From Chloroflexota bacterium (GTDB lineage Bacteria; Chloroflexota; Anaerolineae; Anaerolineales; VGOW01), in the NCBI GenBank assembly GCA_016875735.1, contig VGOW01000022.1:1-54256 (forward strand): a DNA stretch of 54,256 bases, given 5' to 3'. Shown here in pieces: positions 1 through 7,912 of the stretch; within the stretch, counting starts at the first letter, position 1, and each line of letters begins with the position of its first letter. The notes beneath the pieces were generated by a model. That model saw only the letters and a list, made by a program, of their open reading frames with translations. It made no database searches and was not told where the DNA came from. The position numbers and the translations under genes are program-made.

Positions 1-237
1 ACCGATTGGATCGCTCAAGTCGAAGCCAGCGGTTTGAAGGCCTTGCAGACCTTCCTCAAAACCCTCGCCAACTGGCGAGAGCGGATTCTGAATTACTTTG
101 ACGGACGACACACTAATGGTTTCGCCGAAGGTGTGAACTTGAAGATCAAACTGATCCATCGACGTGGTTTCGGCTATCGCAACTTCGCTAACTTCCGTTT
201 GCATGTCCTTGTCGCCTTTGACCCTATATCACATTGA
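1..237 (+). CDS. ISL3-family transposase, C-terminal part (5' end outside window)
   Basis: The reading frame is open from base 1 to the TGA at 235-237, so the N-terminal part lies left of the window. The visible 78 residues match the end of the DDE domain of ISL3-family transposases as known to me: a Leu-x-Asn-Trp-Arg stretch, then ILNYFDGRHTNGFAEG with the late catalytic Glu, then KIKLIHRRGFGYRNFANFRL. These enzymes cut and rejoin the ends of the insertion sequence. The 14 bp after the stop lead into a candidate right terminal repeat. The family is fairly sure; whether the element is intact cannot be seen. Confidence 0.85.
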   Translation, partial: TDWIAQVEASGLKALQTFLKTLANWRERILNYFDGRHTNGFAEGVNLKIKLIHRRGFGYRNFANFRLHVLVAFDPISH

Positions 238-250
238 ATCTGGTAGAGCC
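1..250 (+). mobile_element. Right end of an ISL3-type insertion sequence
   Basis: On the minus strand from 250 the sequence reads GGCTCTACCAGATTCAATGT, which resembles the GGCTCTxxxCC-type termini of ISL3 elements. It sits directly after the transposase stop codon. If the boundary is at 250, the 8 bp target duplication would be AACAATCT (251-258), and the same octamer should flank the left end, which is outside the window. Reading resumes at once in a truncated host gene, which fits an insertion at this point. Confidence 0.6.
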
Positions 251-528
251 AACAATCTGAAACAGACAATGGGTATGGTCCCGGCTATCAAGCCAGCGAC
301 ACACCGGGCGCGGCCTCGGGGCAGGGCAGTGGCTACGGCCCCGGCCCGGAAGCAACTTGCGCCTGCACACCCGAATACGATGGCAACAGTTATGGCCCCG
401 GTGGTCCGTCGGCACAGCCCAGTGATAATGGCAACAATTCCGACGATCAGGAGCCGCAGTTGAACACCACCCCTCAGCCGCAGGGTGATGCCCCAGCCGG
501 AAACCCCGGTGGCGGCCACACGCCGTAG
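251..528 (+). pseudogene. 3' tail of a Gly/Tyr/Pro-rich repeat protein gene interrupted by the IS
   Basis: After the IS end, one frame is open to the TAG at 526-528 and encodes about 92 residues of clearly biased composition. NGYGPG, SGYGPGP and NSYGPGG recur at spacings of about 25 residues, followed by a Gln/Asn/Pro-rich tail ending GGGHTP. Such low-complexity tails are typical of secreted or cell-surface proteins. No start codon or upstream domain remains because the insertion sequence lies directly before it. I do not recognise the parent protein. The alternative is non-coding sequence, but the repeated YGPG unit in one frame argues against it. Confidence 0.55.
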
Positions 529-573
529 CCCGGATCGTCAGTGGGCAGCCTGTCCCCGATTCCACAAAAATGG

Positions 574-608
574 AAAACGCCCCTCGGCATTTTGCCGAAG
601 GGCGTTTT
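574..608 (-). terminator. Bidirectional terminator downstream of groEL
   Basis: AAAACGCCC pairs with GGGCGTTTT and TCGGC with GCCGA, with one c/a internal mismatch and an ATTTT loop. T-rich sequence follows on the minus strand. It closes groESL and also faces the truncated plus-strand gene. Confidence 0.85.
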
Positions 609-631
609 GAACCTGCGCTGACTGAGCCGGT

Positions 632-2266
632 TTAGTATTCCGGCATCGGCGGCGCGGCGGGCGCCTTTTCCTTCTCCGGCGCGTCGGTGATGAGCGCGTC
701 GGTGGTGAGGATCATCGCCGCGATCGAGGCGGCGTTCTCGAGCGCGCCGCGCACCACCTTCACCGGGTCGATGATGCCCATCTTGATCATGTCACCATAA
801 CTGCCAGTGAGCACGTTGTAGCCGACGTTCTTGTTCTTGTCCTCTTTGGATTTGCGGCGGACGCCGTCGATGATCACCGAACCATCCTGCCCGGCGTTGG
901 CGGCCAGTTTGCGCATGGGCGCTTCGAGCGCGCGGCGGACTGAGGTCACACCGGCTTGCTCGTCGTCGTCGTCCATCTTCACTTTGGCCACGGCTTCGGC
1001 GGCGTTGATCAGCGACACTTCGCCGCCGGGCACGATGCCCTCTTCCACTGCGGCGCGAGCCGCCGAGAGCGCATCTTCGACGCGATGCTTCTTCTCTTTC
1101 AGTTCCACTTCGGTGGCGGCGCCCACGCGGATGACGGCCACACCGCCGCTGAGTTTGGCGAGGCGTTCCTGCAGTTTCTCTTTGTCGTAATCCGAGGTGC
1201 TCTTGTCGATCTCAACTTTGATTTCTTCGATGCGGCCTTTGATGGCTTTGGCCGAGCCCGCGCCGTCCACGATGGTGGTATCGTCTTTGGTAGAAACAAC
1301 TTTCTTGGCGCGGCCCAGATCGCTCACCTGAGTGCTTTCCAACTTCTTGCCAAGCTCATCGGTAATCACCGTGCCGCCGCTGAGCACGGCAATGTCTTGC
1401 AGCATGGCCTTGCGGCGGTCGCCGAAGCCGGGGGCTTTGACGGCCAGCACGTTCAACATGCCGCGCAGTTTGTTGAGCACCAGCGTCGCCAGCGCTTCGC
1501 CGTCCACGTCTTCGGCGATGATCACCAATTCGCGTTTGCCGATCTGCACGAGTTTCTCCAGCACCGGCACGATGTCGGCGGCGGCGGAGATTTTCTTGTC
1601 GTGAATCAGGATGTACGGCTCGTTGATGACGGATTCCATCGCGCCGGGATCGGTGATGAAGTAGGGCGAGATGTAGCCGCGATCGAACTGCATACCCTCG
1701 ACGTACTCGGTTTCGAATTGCAGGGACTTCGACTCTTCGACGGTGATGACGCCGTCTTTGCCGACTTTGTCCATCACTTCGGCGATGAGGTCGCCGATCT
1801 CTTCGTCGGCGGCGGAGTTGGCGGCCACCTGTGCGATCTCTTCTTTGGTGTCAATCTTCTGCGATTGTTTGCGGATGGCTTCGACGGCGGCGTCGGTGGC
1901 TTTCTCGATGCCGTGTTTGATGAGCATGGGGTTGGCCCCGGCGGCGACCATCTTCAGGCCTTCGGTGGCGATGGCTTGGGCGAGCACGGTGGAGGTGGTG
2001 GTGCCGTCGCCGGCGATGTCGTTGGTTTTGGTGGCCGCCTGCGCCAGCAGCTGCGCGCCCATATTCTCATACGGGTCTTCGAGCGAAATTTCTTTGGCGA
2101 CGGTCACACCATCGTGAGTGATAGTGGGGGCGCCGAATTTCTTGTCGAGGGCGACATTGCGGCCCTTGGGGCCGAGAGTGGTGGCGACGGCATTGGCCAG
2201 TGTGTCCATGCCGGATTTCAGTTTGCGGCGGGCTTCTTCTTGGAAAATGAGTTGTTTGGCTGCCAT
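632..2266 (-). CDS. groEL: Chaperonin GroEL (Hsp60)
   Basis: This is the 60 kDa chaperonin subunit, which forms double heptameric rings that fold client proteins with ATP and GroES in the cytoplasm. The 544-residue length is normal. Family landmarks are TLGPKGRN near residue 30, [12 protein letters not shown] near 85, the apical domain, [10 protein letters not shown] near 400 and VEEGIVPGG near 410. The tail is PAAPPMPEY rather than the Gly-Gly-Met repeat of proteobacteria. I chose the ATG at 2266 (MAAKQLIFQ); a TTG 9 bases upstream is in frame but lies next to the AAAGGA ribosome site. It lies 40 bp downstream of groES in one transcript. Confidence 0.98.
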   Translation of the reverse strand: MAAKQLIFQEEARRKLKSGMDTLANAVATTLGPKGRNVALDKKFGAPTITHDGVTVAKEISLEDPYENMGAQLLAQAATKTNDIAGDGTTTSTVLAQAIATEGLKMVAAGANPMLIKHGIEKATDAAVEAIRKQSQKIDTKEEIAQVAANSAADEEIGDLIAEVMDKVGKDGVITVEESKSLQFETEYVEGMQFDRGYISPYFITDPGAMESVINEPYILIHDKKISAAADIVPVLEKLVQIGKRELVIIAEDVDGEALATLVLNKLRGMLNVLAVKAPGFGDRRKAMLQDIAVLSGGTVITDELGKKLESTQVSDLGRAKKVVSTKDDTTIVDGAGSAKAIKGRIEEIKVEIDKSTSDYDKEKLQERLAKLSGGVAVIRVGAATEVELKEKKHRVEDALSAARAAVEEGIVPGGEVSLINAAEAVAKVKMDDDDEQAGVTSVRRALEAPMRKLAANAGQDGSVIIDGVRRKSKEDKNKNVGYNVLTGSYGDMIKMGIIDPVKVVRGALENAASIAAMILTTDALITDAPEKEKAPAAPPMPEY

Positions 2267-2306
2267 GATGAGCAATCCTTTCTAGAATGCTTTGCGAAAG
2301 TGGGAA

Positions 2307-2627
2307 TTATTTCTTCTTGGACTTGGCTGACTCTTCTTCAACGATGGCGAGGATGTCGCTCTCTTTGAGGATGAGCAGTTTTTTGCCGTCGAGTTTGATC
2401 TCGGTGCCGGCGTATTTGGCGAAGAGCACGGTGTCGCCAACCTGCGGGTCCATGGCGATGCGCTGGCCTTTGTCATCGCGCGCGCCCGGGCCGGTTGCCA
2501 GCACGGTGCCTTTTTGTGGTTTCTCTTTGGCGGTTTCGGGCAGAACGATTCCGGTAGCGGTGCGCTCTTCCTGCTCGAGGGGTTCGACGACCAGACGGTC
2601 GCCCAGTGGTTTGAGGTTGAGTGACAT
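2307..2627 (-). CDS. groES: Co-chaperonin GroES (Hsp10)
   Basis: This is the heptameric lid of the GroEL chamber. The 106 residues begin [19 protein letters not shown] and contain the mobile loop region (residues about 17-35) and the conserved [16 protein letters not shown]. The start at 2627 is set by a strong AGGAGG seven bases upstream; an upstream in-frame extension overlaps the leader and is not protein-like. The C-terminus has a Lys/Ser-rich tail (AKSKKK), slightly longer than usual. It is first in the operon, behind the CIRCE operator. Confidence 0.97.
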   Translation of the reverse strand: MSLNLKPLGDRLVVEPLEQEERTATGIVLPETAKEKPQKGTVLATGPGARDDKGQRIAMDPQVGDTVLFAKYAGTEIKLDGKKLLILKESDILAIVEEESAKSKKK

Positions 2628-2687
2628 TGATAAGCCTCCTGACTTAGGGTGAAAAGATGATTGGTCTTTGGGATACACACAGACGAG

Positions 2688-2714
2688 TTAGCACTCGTGT
2701 TTCGGGAGTGCTAA
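2688..2714. promoter_or_regulatory. CIRCE operator (HrcA binding site)
   Basis: TTAGCACTC, nine bases, then GAGTGCTAA: an exact match to the canonical CIRCE palindrome. The arms extend to 12 bp (2685-2717). It lies just downstream of the groES promoter on the minus strand, where HrcA repression of heat-shock chaperonins operates in other bacteria. Confidence 0.97.
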
Positions 2715-2727
2715 CTCAAGTGCCCGC

Positions 2728-2756
2728 ATAATACAACACGGGTTTTTGGTTGTCAA
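2728..2756 (-). promoter_or_regulatory. groESL promoter, vegetative sigma type
   Basis: On the minus strand TTGACA (2756-2751), a 17-base spacer and TATTAT (2733-2728). Transcription would begin close to the CIRCE element, so HrcA would block initiation. Confidence 0.9.
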
Positions 2757-2796
2757 GAGTTTTTATCAAACTCTAACAGGGAGCGCCAAAGGCGAC

Positions 2797-4122
2797 TCAC
2801 GGAGTCGGAGTCCCGGCGGGGGTGGGGGCCGGGGTGCCGGTTGCGGCAGTGGGGAGTCCGCCTCCTCCGCCGAGCACGGCCTGTGTCGCGTTGGCGTCGG
2901 CGATCTGGCAGACGGCTTCGTTTTCGTCGAGAATGGCGTTGACGATGGCATCATCGGTGGCGAAGGCGCGAATTTGCTGAAACAGCGGGCGGGCGCGTTG
3001 GCAGTGCGGGTTGCTGGGCGTGGAGAGCGCGGCCAGCACCGAACTGTAAGTGTAAAAAGCTTCCAGAGAATCTTTGTCGAGAGCGAGGGGGGGGATGGGG
3101 AGATCGGGAGCGCCGTCTTCATCGTCGATAGTGTCGGTGAGGGTGGTGCAGCCGTCCACGGCACAGCCGAGTTCGATGATGGCGCTTTCGTAATTGAGAG
3201 CCTTGAAATACACCAGCCCCAACCGTCCGTGAATTCTGGCGTTGGTCGGGTCAATGGTGATCGCTTCTTCGAGGTATTGCGCTGACGCGCCGTACTCGCC
3301 TATCTGGAAATACGTTCGACTGATGGAGAGGTAGGGGTCAATGTCTTGGGGGTTGATGGCGTTTGCGCGCTGAAAGTATTGAATGGCGGTGTCGTATTGC
3401 TGGAGTTGGCGGAAGTTGACGCCGATTTGCATATATAGGAAAGCGAGATTGGGATTGATCTTCAGCGCGGACTGATAGGCCTGGATGGCCTCTTCGTAGT
3501 TGCTCGTGCTCTCGAGGTAATAGCCATACACTCGATACGCATCCATGCTGTTGGGGTCGAGCATGAGGGCCTGCTTGGCCTCGTCGCGCGCCTGCGCCCA
3601 GCGCTGCTGATCCACCAGCACTTCGGCGTAATATGCGTGAGCCAGCGCGTTGTTCGGGTCGAGCTGAATGGCGCGCACGGCGGCGTCGCCGGCGTTGGCA
3701 TAATCCCCCGTCCAATCCAGCGCCAGCGCATGCACGGCATGGGCGGCGCTGTTATTTGGATCGATCAAAATAGCATCCCCGGCTGTCTTGACTGCCTCCT
3801 CCGCTTGATCGGCATACACCTGAATGCGGGCGAGTCGAATGTGATATTCAATTCGCGTCGGGTCGAGTTCAATGGCCTTCTCGTAGGCCAGCACTGCTTG
3901 CTCCAACCGCCCCGCCGAAAACTGCTTCTCCGCTTCTTCGGCGAAAGAGGCCGGACTGCGCGTGGCGGTCGCGGTCGGCATGCCGATGGGTTGAATATCT
4001 CCCCGTTCTCTCAGATTCAGCAAATACAACCCGGCGAAGATGAGGATGATGTACACCGCGATCCGCGCCATGCTGTTGCGCCGCGTGCGCCGCAAATTGA
4101 AATTGCCTCGGTTCAGATACAT
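2797..4122 (-). CDS. Membrane-anchored TPR-repeat protein
   Basis: A short basic N-terminus is followed by one transmembrane helix (residues about 19-37, ARIAVYIILIFAGLYLL). About eight tetratricopeptide repeats follow (residues about 55-310), with classic ALxLDPNNxxA spacing. The Cys-containing C-terminal region ends in a Thr/Pro/Ala/Gly-rich tail. The likely role is a scaffold outside the membrane; no enzymatic motif is visible. I chose the ATG at 4122, behind GGGAGAG, because the upstream extension is not protein-like and overlaps the divergent promoter. It is divergent from another membrane TPR gene (4258), about 135 bp apart. Confidence 0.85.
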   Translation of the reverse strand: MYLNRGNFNLRRTRRNSMARIAVYIILIFAGLYLLNLRERGDIQPIGMPTATATRSPASFAEEAEKQFSAGRLEQAVLAYEKAIELDPTRIEYHIRLARIQVYADQAEEAVKTAGDAILIDPNNSAAHAVHALALDWTGDYANAGDAAVRAIQLDPNNALAHAYYAEVLVDQQRWAQARDEAKQALMLDPNSMDAYRVYGYYLESTSNYEEAIQAYQSALKINPNLAFLYMQIGVNFRQLQQYDTAIQYFQRANAINPQDIDPYLSISRTYFQIGEYGASAQYLEEAITIDPTNARIHGRLGLVYFKALNYESAIIELGCAVDGCTTLTDTIDDEDGAPDLPIPPLALDKDSLEAFYTYSSVLAALSTPSNPHCQRARPLFQQIRAFATDDAIVNAILDENEAVCQIADANATQAVLGGGGGLPTAATGTPAPTPAGTPTP

Positions 4123-4210
4123 GAGCGTCCATCTCTCCCCCACGATTTCAATATACCATACATGCTCTCGGAGATCAGCGCAGAGTCGACTCAAAATGTC
4201 CTGCCGATGT

Positions 4211-4239
4211 TGGACACGCCCCGCGCCCCCCGCTATAAT
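4211..4239 (+). promoter_or_regulatory. Promoter of the TPR-rimO unit
   Basis: TGGACA (4211-4216), a 17-base spacer and a perfect TATAAT (4234-4239). The start codon is only 18 bases beyond the -10 box and has no recognisable ribosome site, so the leader would be about 11 bases. Confidence 0.8.
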
Positions 4240-4257
4240 GCCGACGCGCAGCACTCT

Positions 4258-5331
4258 ATGGACACCGACCCCACGCAAGACACTGTTCCGACCCCCGCCG
4301 TTCGCCGCCTGCCCACCTCACCCCTTGGCCGATTCATTCGCTCCATGCCCGGCGCGTTTTTGATTCTCGGACTCGTGCTGGGCGGCGTGCTCGGCGGCGC
4401 GGCGTTCGGCGGATACCGCGCCGGAGTGATCGAACGCGACCGGGCGGCGGCCACCGCGCAATTCGAAGAACTCACGCGCCAATACCGGCTCGGCATTGAA
4501 GACATGGCCGCCGGGCGATACACCCTCGCCGTCGAACGATTCCAATACATCCTCTCCATTGATCCCGACTTCCCCGGCGCGGCGGAGCGGCTGGCCGAAG
4601 CCCGCGCCAACGGCACCCCGCAACCGGCCACCGTTACCCCCTTCCCCACCCCCATCGCCACCCTCGACGCTCAAACCGCCGCCGACATCTTTGCCCAAGC
4701 CCAAACCGCGCACGACGCAAAAGATTGGGACACCGCCATCGAACGACTCAACGCCCTCCGCCTCGCCGACCCCGGCTACGAACGGCTGGCCGTCCGCGAT
4801 ATGCTCTACAGCGCCTTCCGCAATCGAGGCATCGAAAGCATCGACGCCGGAAAACTCGAACTCGGCCTCACCGATCTCGATCAGGCCTCCACCATCCTTC
4901 CCCTCGACACCGACGCTCAGCAGTATCAGCAGTGGGCGACCATTTACATGAATGGTATTTCGTATTGGGGACTCAACTGGCCGCGCACCATCGAGACCTT
5001 TCAACTTTTGTACACCATCGCCCCCTACTTCCGCGACACCGCCAGCCGACTCCGCGATGCCCATCTTGCCTTCGCCCGCCAACTCGACTCGCTCGGTGAC
5101 CCGTGCAGTGCAACCGCCGAATACGCCGCCGCCCTCGATCTGCAATTCGAACAGAGCGTGGAAGACAAACGGCTTGCCGCCGAAACCGCCTGCCTGTTTG
5201 GCACCGCCACCCCCGACGGCACCCTCACCCCTTTCCCCACTCCGGATGGGACACTCACGCCCTTCGCCACCCTCGAATCATCGGAGACGCCGACCGAGAC
5301 CCCGACCCCCGTCGAAACCCTCGCGCCGTAA
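4258..5331 (+). CDS. Membrane protein with TPR-like repeats and Thr/Pro-rich tail
   Basis: The protein is 357 residues. A cytoplasmic N-terminus precedes a Gly-rich transmembrane helix (residues about 33-60, with LVLGGVLGGAAFGG). TPR-like helices follow at about 70-115 (MAAGRYTLAVERFQYILSID) and again from about 145 (AKDWDTAIERLNALRLADP). The end is a low-complexity TPFPTPDGTLTPF type tail. The ATG at 4258 is favoured by the promoter directly upstream. The C-terminal repeats are probably extracytoplasmic. It shares architecture with the divergent gene at 2797-4122, suggesting a related scaffold role. The product is of unknown function. rimO begins 6 bp after its stop. Confidence 0.83.
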   Translation: MDTDPTQDTVPTPAVRRLPTSPLGRFIRSMPGAFLILGLVLGGVLGGAAFGGYRAGVIERDRAAATAQFEELTRQYRLGIEDMAAGRYTLAVERFQYILSIDPDFPGAAERLAEARANGTPQPATVTPFPTPIATLDAQTAADIFAQAQTAHDAKDWDTAIERLNALRLADPGYERLAVRDMLYSAFRNRGIESIDAGKLELGLTDLDQASTILPLDTDAQQYQQWATIYMNGISYWGLNWPRTIETFQLLYTIAPYFRDTASRLRDAHLAFARQLDSLGDPCSATAEYAAALDLQFEQSVEDKRLAAETACLFGTATPDGTLTPFPTPDGTLTPFATLESSETPTETPTPVETLAP

Positions 5332-5337
5332 AACCTA

Positions 5338-6720
5338 ATGCCGAAAAAAAACCGCAATCCCAAATCCTTTTATCTTCTCAGCCTCGGCTGCGCAAAAAAC
5401 ACCGTTGACTCCGAAAGCATGGCGCAACTGCTCGGCGGCGCGGGCTACACCGGCGTGGCCGAACCGGCCAAAGCCGGAGTGCTCATCGCCAACACCTGCG
5501 GCTTCATCGGCCCGGCCAAAGAAGAATCGGTCAACGCACTGCGCGAACTTGCCGACGGAAAGAAGCCCGGCCAAATGCTCATCGCCGCCGGATGCCTCTC
5601 GCAACGATACGGCGCGGAACTCGCCAAACAAGTGCCGGGGTTGGATGGCATCATCGGCGCCCGCCGCTGGATGGACATCGTCGATCTCGTTCAGCGATTG
5701 CGCGCCCAACCGCACCCACAGCCCATCTACCATTTGCCCGATACGCCCGTCGTCGGCGGGGACGAGCGAGGCGCAATGCGCGCCGCCATTCAAGGCGCGA
5801 GCGCCTACCTCAAAATCGCCGATGGCTGCCGTCGGCCGTGCGCGTTCTGCGCCATCCCGCTCATCAAAGGCGCCGCGGTCAGCCGCCCATCCGAAAGCAT
5901 CCTTGCCGAAGCCAGGCAACTCGAAGCGATGGGCGTGAAAGAACTCATTCTCATCGCGCAGGACACCACCGATTACGGGCACGATCTCGGAATGAAAGAA
6001 GGGTTATCGACTCTGCTCGAACGCCTCGCCGACGCCGCGCCCGGCATCCCGTGGATCCGGATCATGTACGCCTTTCCCGGTTACGTCACCGATCGGCAGA
6101 TCGAAACGATGGCCCGACTTCCGCAAGTTTTGCGCTACCTCGATATGCCCCTTCAGCACGGCCACCCGGCCACTCTGCGCCGAATGCGCCGCCCGGCGAA
6201 CGTTGAGTGGGTGCGCGACACGGTAGGCAAGATGCGCGCCGCCATGCCCGATCTGGCAATTCGCTCCACGTTCATCGTCGGCTACCCCGGCGAGACTGAA
6301 GAGGAGTTTCAGACGTTGCTCGACTTCGCCGCCGAACTGCAGTTTGATCGAGTCGGCGCGTTCACCTTTTCGTTCGAGCCGGGCACCGCCAGCGAGCCGC
6401 TCGGCGACCCGATCCCGCCAGAGGTCAAAGAGGATCGCCGCCGCCGACTGATGGAACAGCAACAGCGAATCTCGCTGGCGAAGAATCAAGCACAGATTGG
6501 CAAAACGTTGGACGTGTTGATTGAAGGCAAAGGCGATGGACTCAGTCTTGGCCGGTCGTATCGTGACGCGCCGGAGATCGACGGAATGGTGATGGTGGAG
6601 GGTGATTTGCCGGTGGGCGAATTTGTGCCGGTGCGAATCACGGGCGCAATGGCCTACGATTTGACGGGGGCGGCGGCCACGGCGCGAGCCATCGGCCAGC
6701 CGATTGCTCTGCGAGAATGA
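5338..6720 (+). CDS. rimO: Ribosomal protein S12 methylthiotransferase RimO
   Basis: RimO is a radical-SAM enzyme that adds a methylthio group to a conserved Asp of ribosomal protein S12. The protein is 460 residues. The N-terminal methylthiotransferase domain (about 10-125) carries the three auxiliary-cluster cysteines in SLGCAKNTVD, NTCGFI and AAGCLSQRY. The radical-SAM motif CRRPCAFC lies near residue 165, and a TRAM-like domain lies near 390-455. SLGCAKNTVDSE distinguishes RimO from the tRNA enzyme MiaB. It lies 6 bp after the upstream TPR gene and is probably cotranscribed with it. A hairpin terminator follows at 6823-6846. Confidence 0.95.
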   Translation: MPKKNRNPKSFYLLSLGCAKNTVDSESMAQLLGGAGYTGVAEPAKAGVLIANTCGFIGPAKEESVNALRELADGKKPGQMLIAAGCLSQRYGAELAKQVPGLDGIIGARRWMDIVDLVQRLRAQPHPQPIYHLPDTPVVGGDERGAMRAAIQGASAYLKIADGCRRPCAFCAIPLIKGAAVSRPSESILAEARQLEAMGVKELILIAQDTTDYGHDLGMKEGLSTLLERLADAAPGIPWIRIMYAFPGYVTDRQIETMARLPQVLRYLDMPLQHGHPATLRRMRRPANVEWVRDTVGKMRAAMPDLAIRSTFIVGYPGETEEEFQTLLDFAAELQFDRVGAFTFSFEPGTASEPLGDPIPPEVKEDRRRRLMEQQQRISLAKNQAQIGKTLDVLIEGKGDGLSLGRSYRDAPEIDGMVMVEGDLPVGEFVPVRITGAMAYDLTGAAATARAIGQPIALRE

Positions 6721-6822
6721 GCCGCCCCCGTTAAAGATTCACGCCGGGTTCACGGAAGCATTTTCACCACCCGTCAACAAAGCGGGCAGATAATCCACGC
6801 TGAGGCTGGCTTATGTTGCAGG

Positions 6823-6846
6823 GCCGTTTCAGAGACGGCAATTTTT
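6823..6846 (+). terminator. Terminator downstream of rimO
   Basis: The stem GCCGTT/GACGGC has a TCAGA loop (about 6823-6839) and is followed by AATTTTT. The stem is short, but the T-run is clear. The rest of 6721-6874 shows nothing I recognise. Confidence 0.65.
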
Positions 6847-6874
6847 ACAAACTTTTTCTAACCATGGGGGTTTC

Positions 6875-6883
6875 TGTTATAAT
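6875..6883 (+). promoter_or_regulatory. Extended -10 promoter of the pilin gene
   Basis: TGTTATAAT is a perfect extended -10 (TGn plus TATAAT at 6878-6883). No good -35 hexamer is seen 16-18 bases upstream. The leader would be about 40 bases, including a strong ribosome site. Confidence 0.75.
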
Positions 6884-6930
6884 ATCAACGTAGCAATAAT
6901 TTGCGGAACAGGAAAGGAGGTGAAACTAAC

Positions 6931-7077
6931 ATGTTGTTCATCCCCCGCGAAAAAGGGCAAGGTTTGGTTGAGTACGCATTGATCCTCGTATTGGTGGCCG
7001 TGGTCGTCATCGTCATTTTGGCGTTGCTCGGGCCGGCGATTGGTAACGTGTTCTCCAACATCGTTTCCAACATCTAG
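6931..7077 (+). CDS. Flp-type pilin (class III signal), orphan
   Basis: This small gene encodes 48 residues: MLFIPREKGQGLVEYALILV, then a hydrophobic helix (VAVVVIVILALLG) and PAIGNVFSNIVSNI. GQGLVEYALIL is the Flp/Fap pilin signature: prepilin peptidase cuts after the first Gly, and the Glu five residues into the mature protein guides filament assembly. The ribosome site GGAAAGGAGGTGA is unusually strong, which fits an abundant structural subunit. No Tad secretion genes (tadA, tadB, tadC, rcpA) or prepilin peptidase lie nearby, so the assembly machine must be encoded elsewhere. A clear terminator follows at once. Confidence 0.9.
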   Translation: MLFIPREKGQGLVEYALILVLVAVVVIVILALLGPAIGNVFSNIVSNI

Positions 7078-7091
7078 TTGCTGTGTGCGAC

Positions 7092-7122
7092 AAAAAAGCG
7101 GTGGCCGAGGCCACTGCTTTTG
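7092..7122. terminator. Bidirectional terminator between the pilin gene and DUF1232 gene
   Basis: AAAAGCGGTGGCC pairs with GGCCACTGCTTTT (one G-T pair) around a tiny loop, with A and T tracts on both sides. It can serve both converging genes. Confidence 0.88.
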
Positions 7123-7142
7123 ATTCTCTGCGCTGTGCGATT

Positions 7143-7562
7143 CTATTTCTCGTCCGCCGGGGGTTCTGTGTAAGAGCCGTCGATGATTTGGGGCTCCGCC
7201 GTTTCCGAACTGGCGCCGGTTTCTTTCGCTTTCGCCTGCTGCTGCACCTGCCAGTCGGGGCCGTGGCCTTTGAGCGATTCCATGTGCTCTTCCACGACGC
7301 TGGCCGGGCACAGATCGATGAACAGCCGGAAGCCCAGCGCCAGCACAACAATGTCGTCGATCTGCCCGAGCAGAAGCGCGACATCGGGGAGAACATCGAC
7401 CGGCATGACAAGATAGGCCAGCGAGCCAACAGGCAGTGTTTTCACCCACAGCGGCACACGCGGATCGCGTATGAGCAGCCACACCAGCCGGGCTTGAAGA
7501 ATCAGATTGCGAAAGAAATTGAGATTCTCGTCATAGAGGACAGGGCGTTTGTCGTTGGACAT
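7143..7562 (-). CDS. DUF1232 (YkvA-like) membrane protein
   Basis: The protein is 139 residues. The DUF1232 core lies at about residues 25-85: VKTLPVGSLAYLVMPVDVLPD, then a second hydrophobic segment (IDDIVVLALGFRLFIDLCP). The family's Pro-x-Asp-x-x-Pro-Asp motif is present. The C-terminal 45 residues are polar (Gln/Lys/Glu/Pro-rich). Family function is unknown; members are small inner-membrane proteins. On the minus strand TATAAT (7587-7582) and GAGGTGA precede the ATG, so it likely has its own promoter overlapping the end of azlD. Confidence 0.88.
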   Translation of the reverse strand: MSNDKRPVLYDENLNFFRNLILQARLVWLLIRDPRVPLWVKTLPVGSLAYLVMPVDVLPDVALLLGQIDDIVVLALGFRLFIDLCPASVVEEHMESLKGHGPDWQVQQQAKAKETGASSETAEPQIIDGSYTEPPADEK

Positions 7563-7582
7563 GGGTCACCTCGCTGGCTTCA

Positions 7583-7912
7583 TTATACGCCTATCAATTG
7601 CAGTCCCCACAGTACCACCATCCCAATGGCAATGGTGAGGAGGATGTTGCGCGTGCGCCAAGCGACCACTCCTGCGATCAGCCCGGCGATGAGGCGCGCG
7701 TTGCTAAACGAGATATTGATCGGCCCGCCACCGGGCCGCAACATTTCGGGCAGGATGATGGCCGAGAGGACGGCGGTGGGCACGTAGCGCAGAGCGCGGC
7801 GCACCACATCGGGCATGGCGAGACGGCCCCAAGCCACGATGAAGGAAAGCCGGACGAGGTACGTCACCAGCCCCATGGCCATGATGGTGATCCAAATTTG
7901 AAACGGCGTCAT
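7583..7912 (-). CDS. azlD: Branched-chain amino acid exporter small subunit AzlD
   Basis: The protein is 109 residues with about four hydrophobic helices: MTPFQIWITIMAMGLVTYLVR, VPTAVLSAIILPEM, ARLIAGLIAGVVAWRTRN and LLTIAIGMVVLWGLQL. This is the size and pattern of AzlD/YgaH, the small partner of AzlC/YgaZ in an exporter of branched-chain amino acids and analogues. The start at 7912 overlaps the azlC stop by 4 bp (ATGA), indicating translational coupling. Confidence 0.92.
   Translation of the reverse strand: MTPFQIWITIMAMGLVTYLVRLSFIVAWGRLAMPDVVRRALRYVPTAVLSAIILPEMLRPGGGPINISFSNARLIAGLIAGVVAWRTRNILLTIAIGMVVLWGLQLIGV

Noticed and set aside
956-2368. A 470-codon open frame on the plus strand opposite groEL
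   Set aside because: It mirrors groEL codon by codon in a high-GC gene and has a His/Phe/Gly-rich, family-less composition; it is a shadow of groEL.
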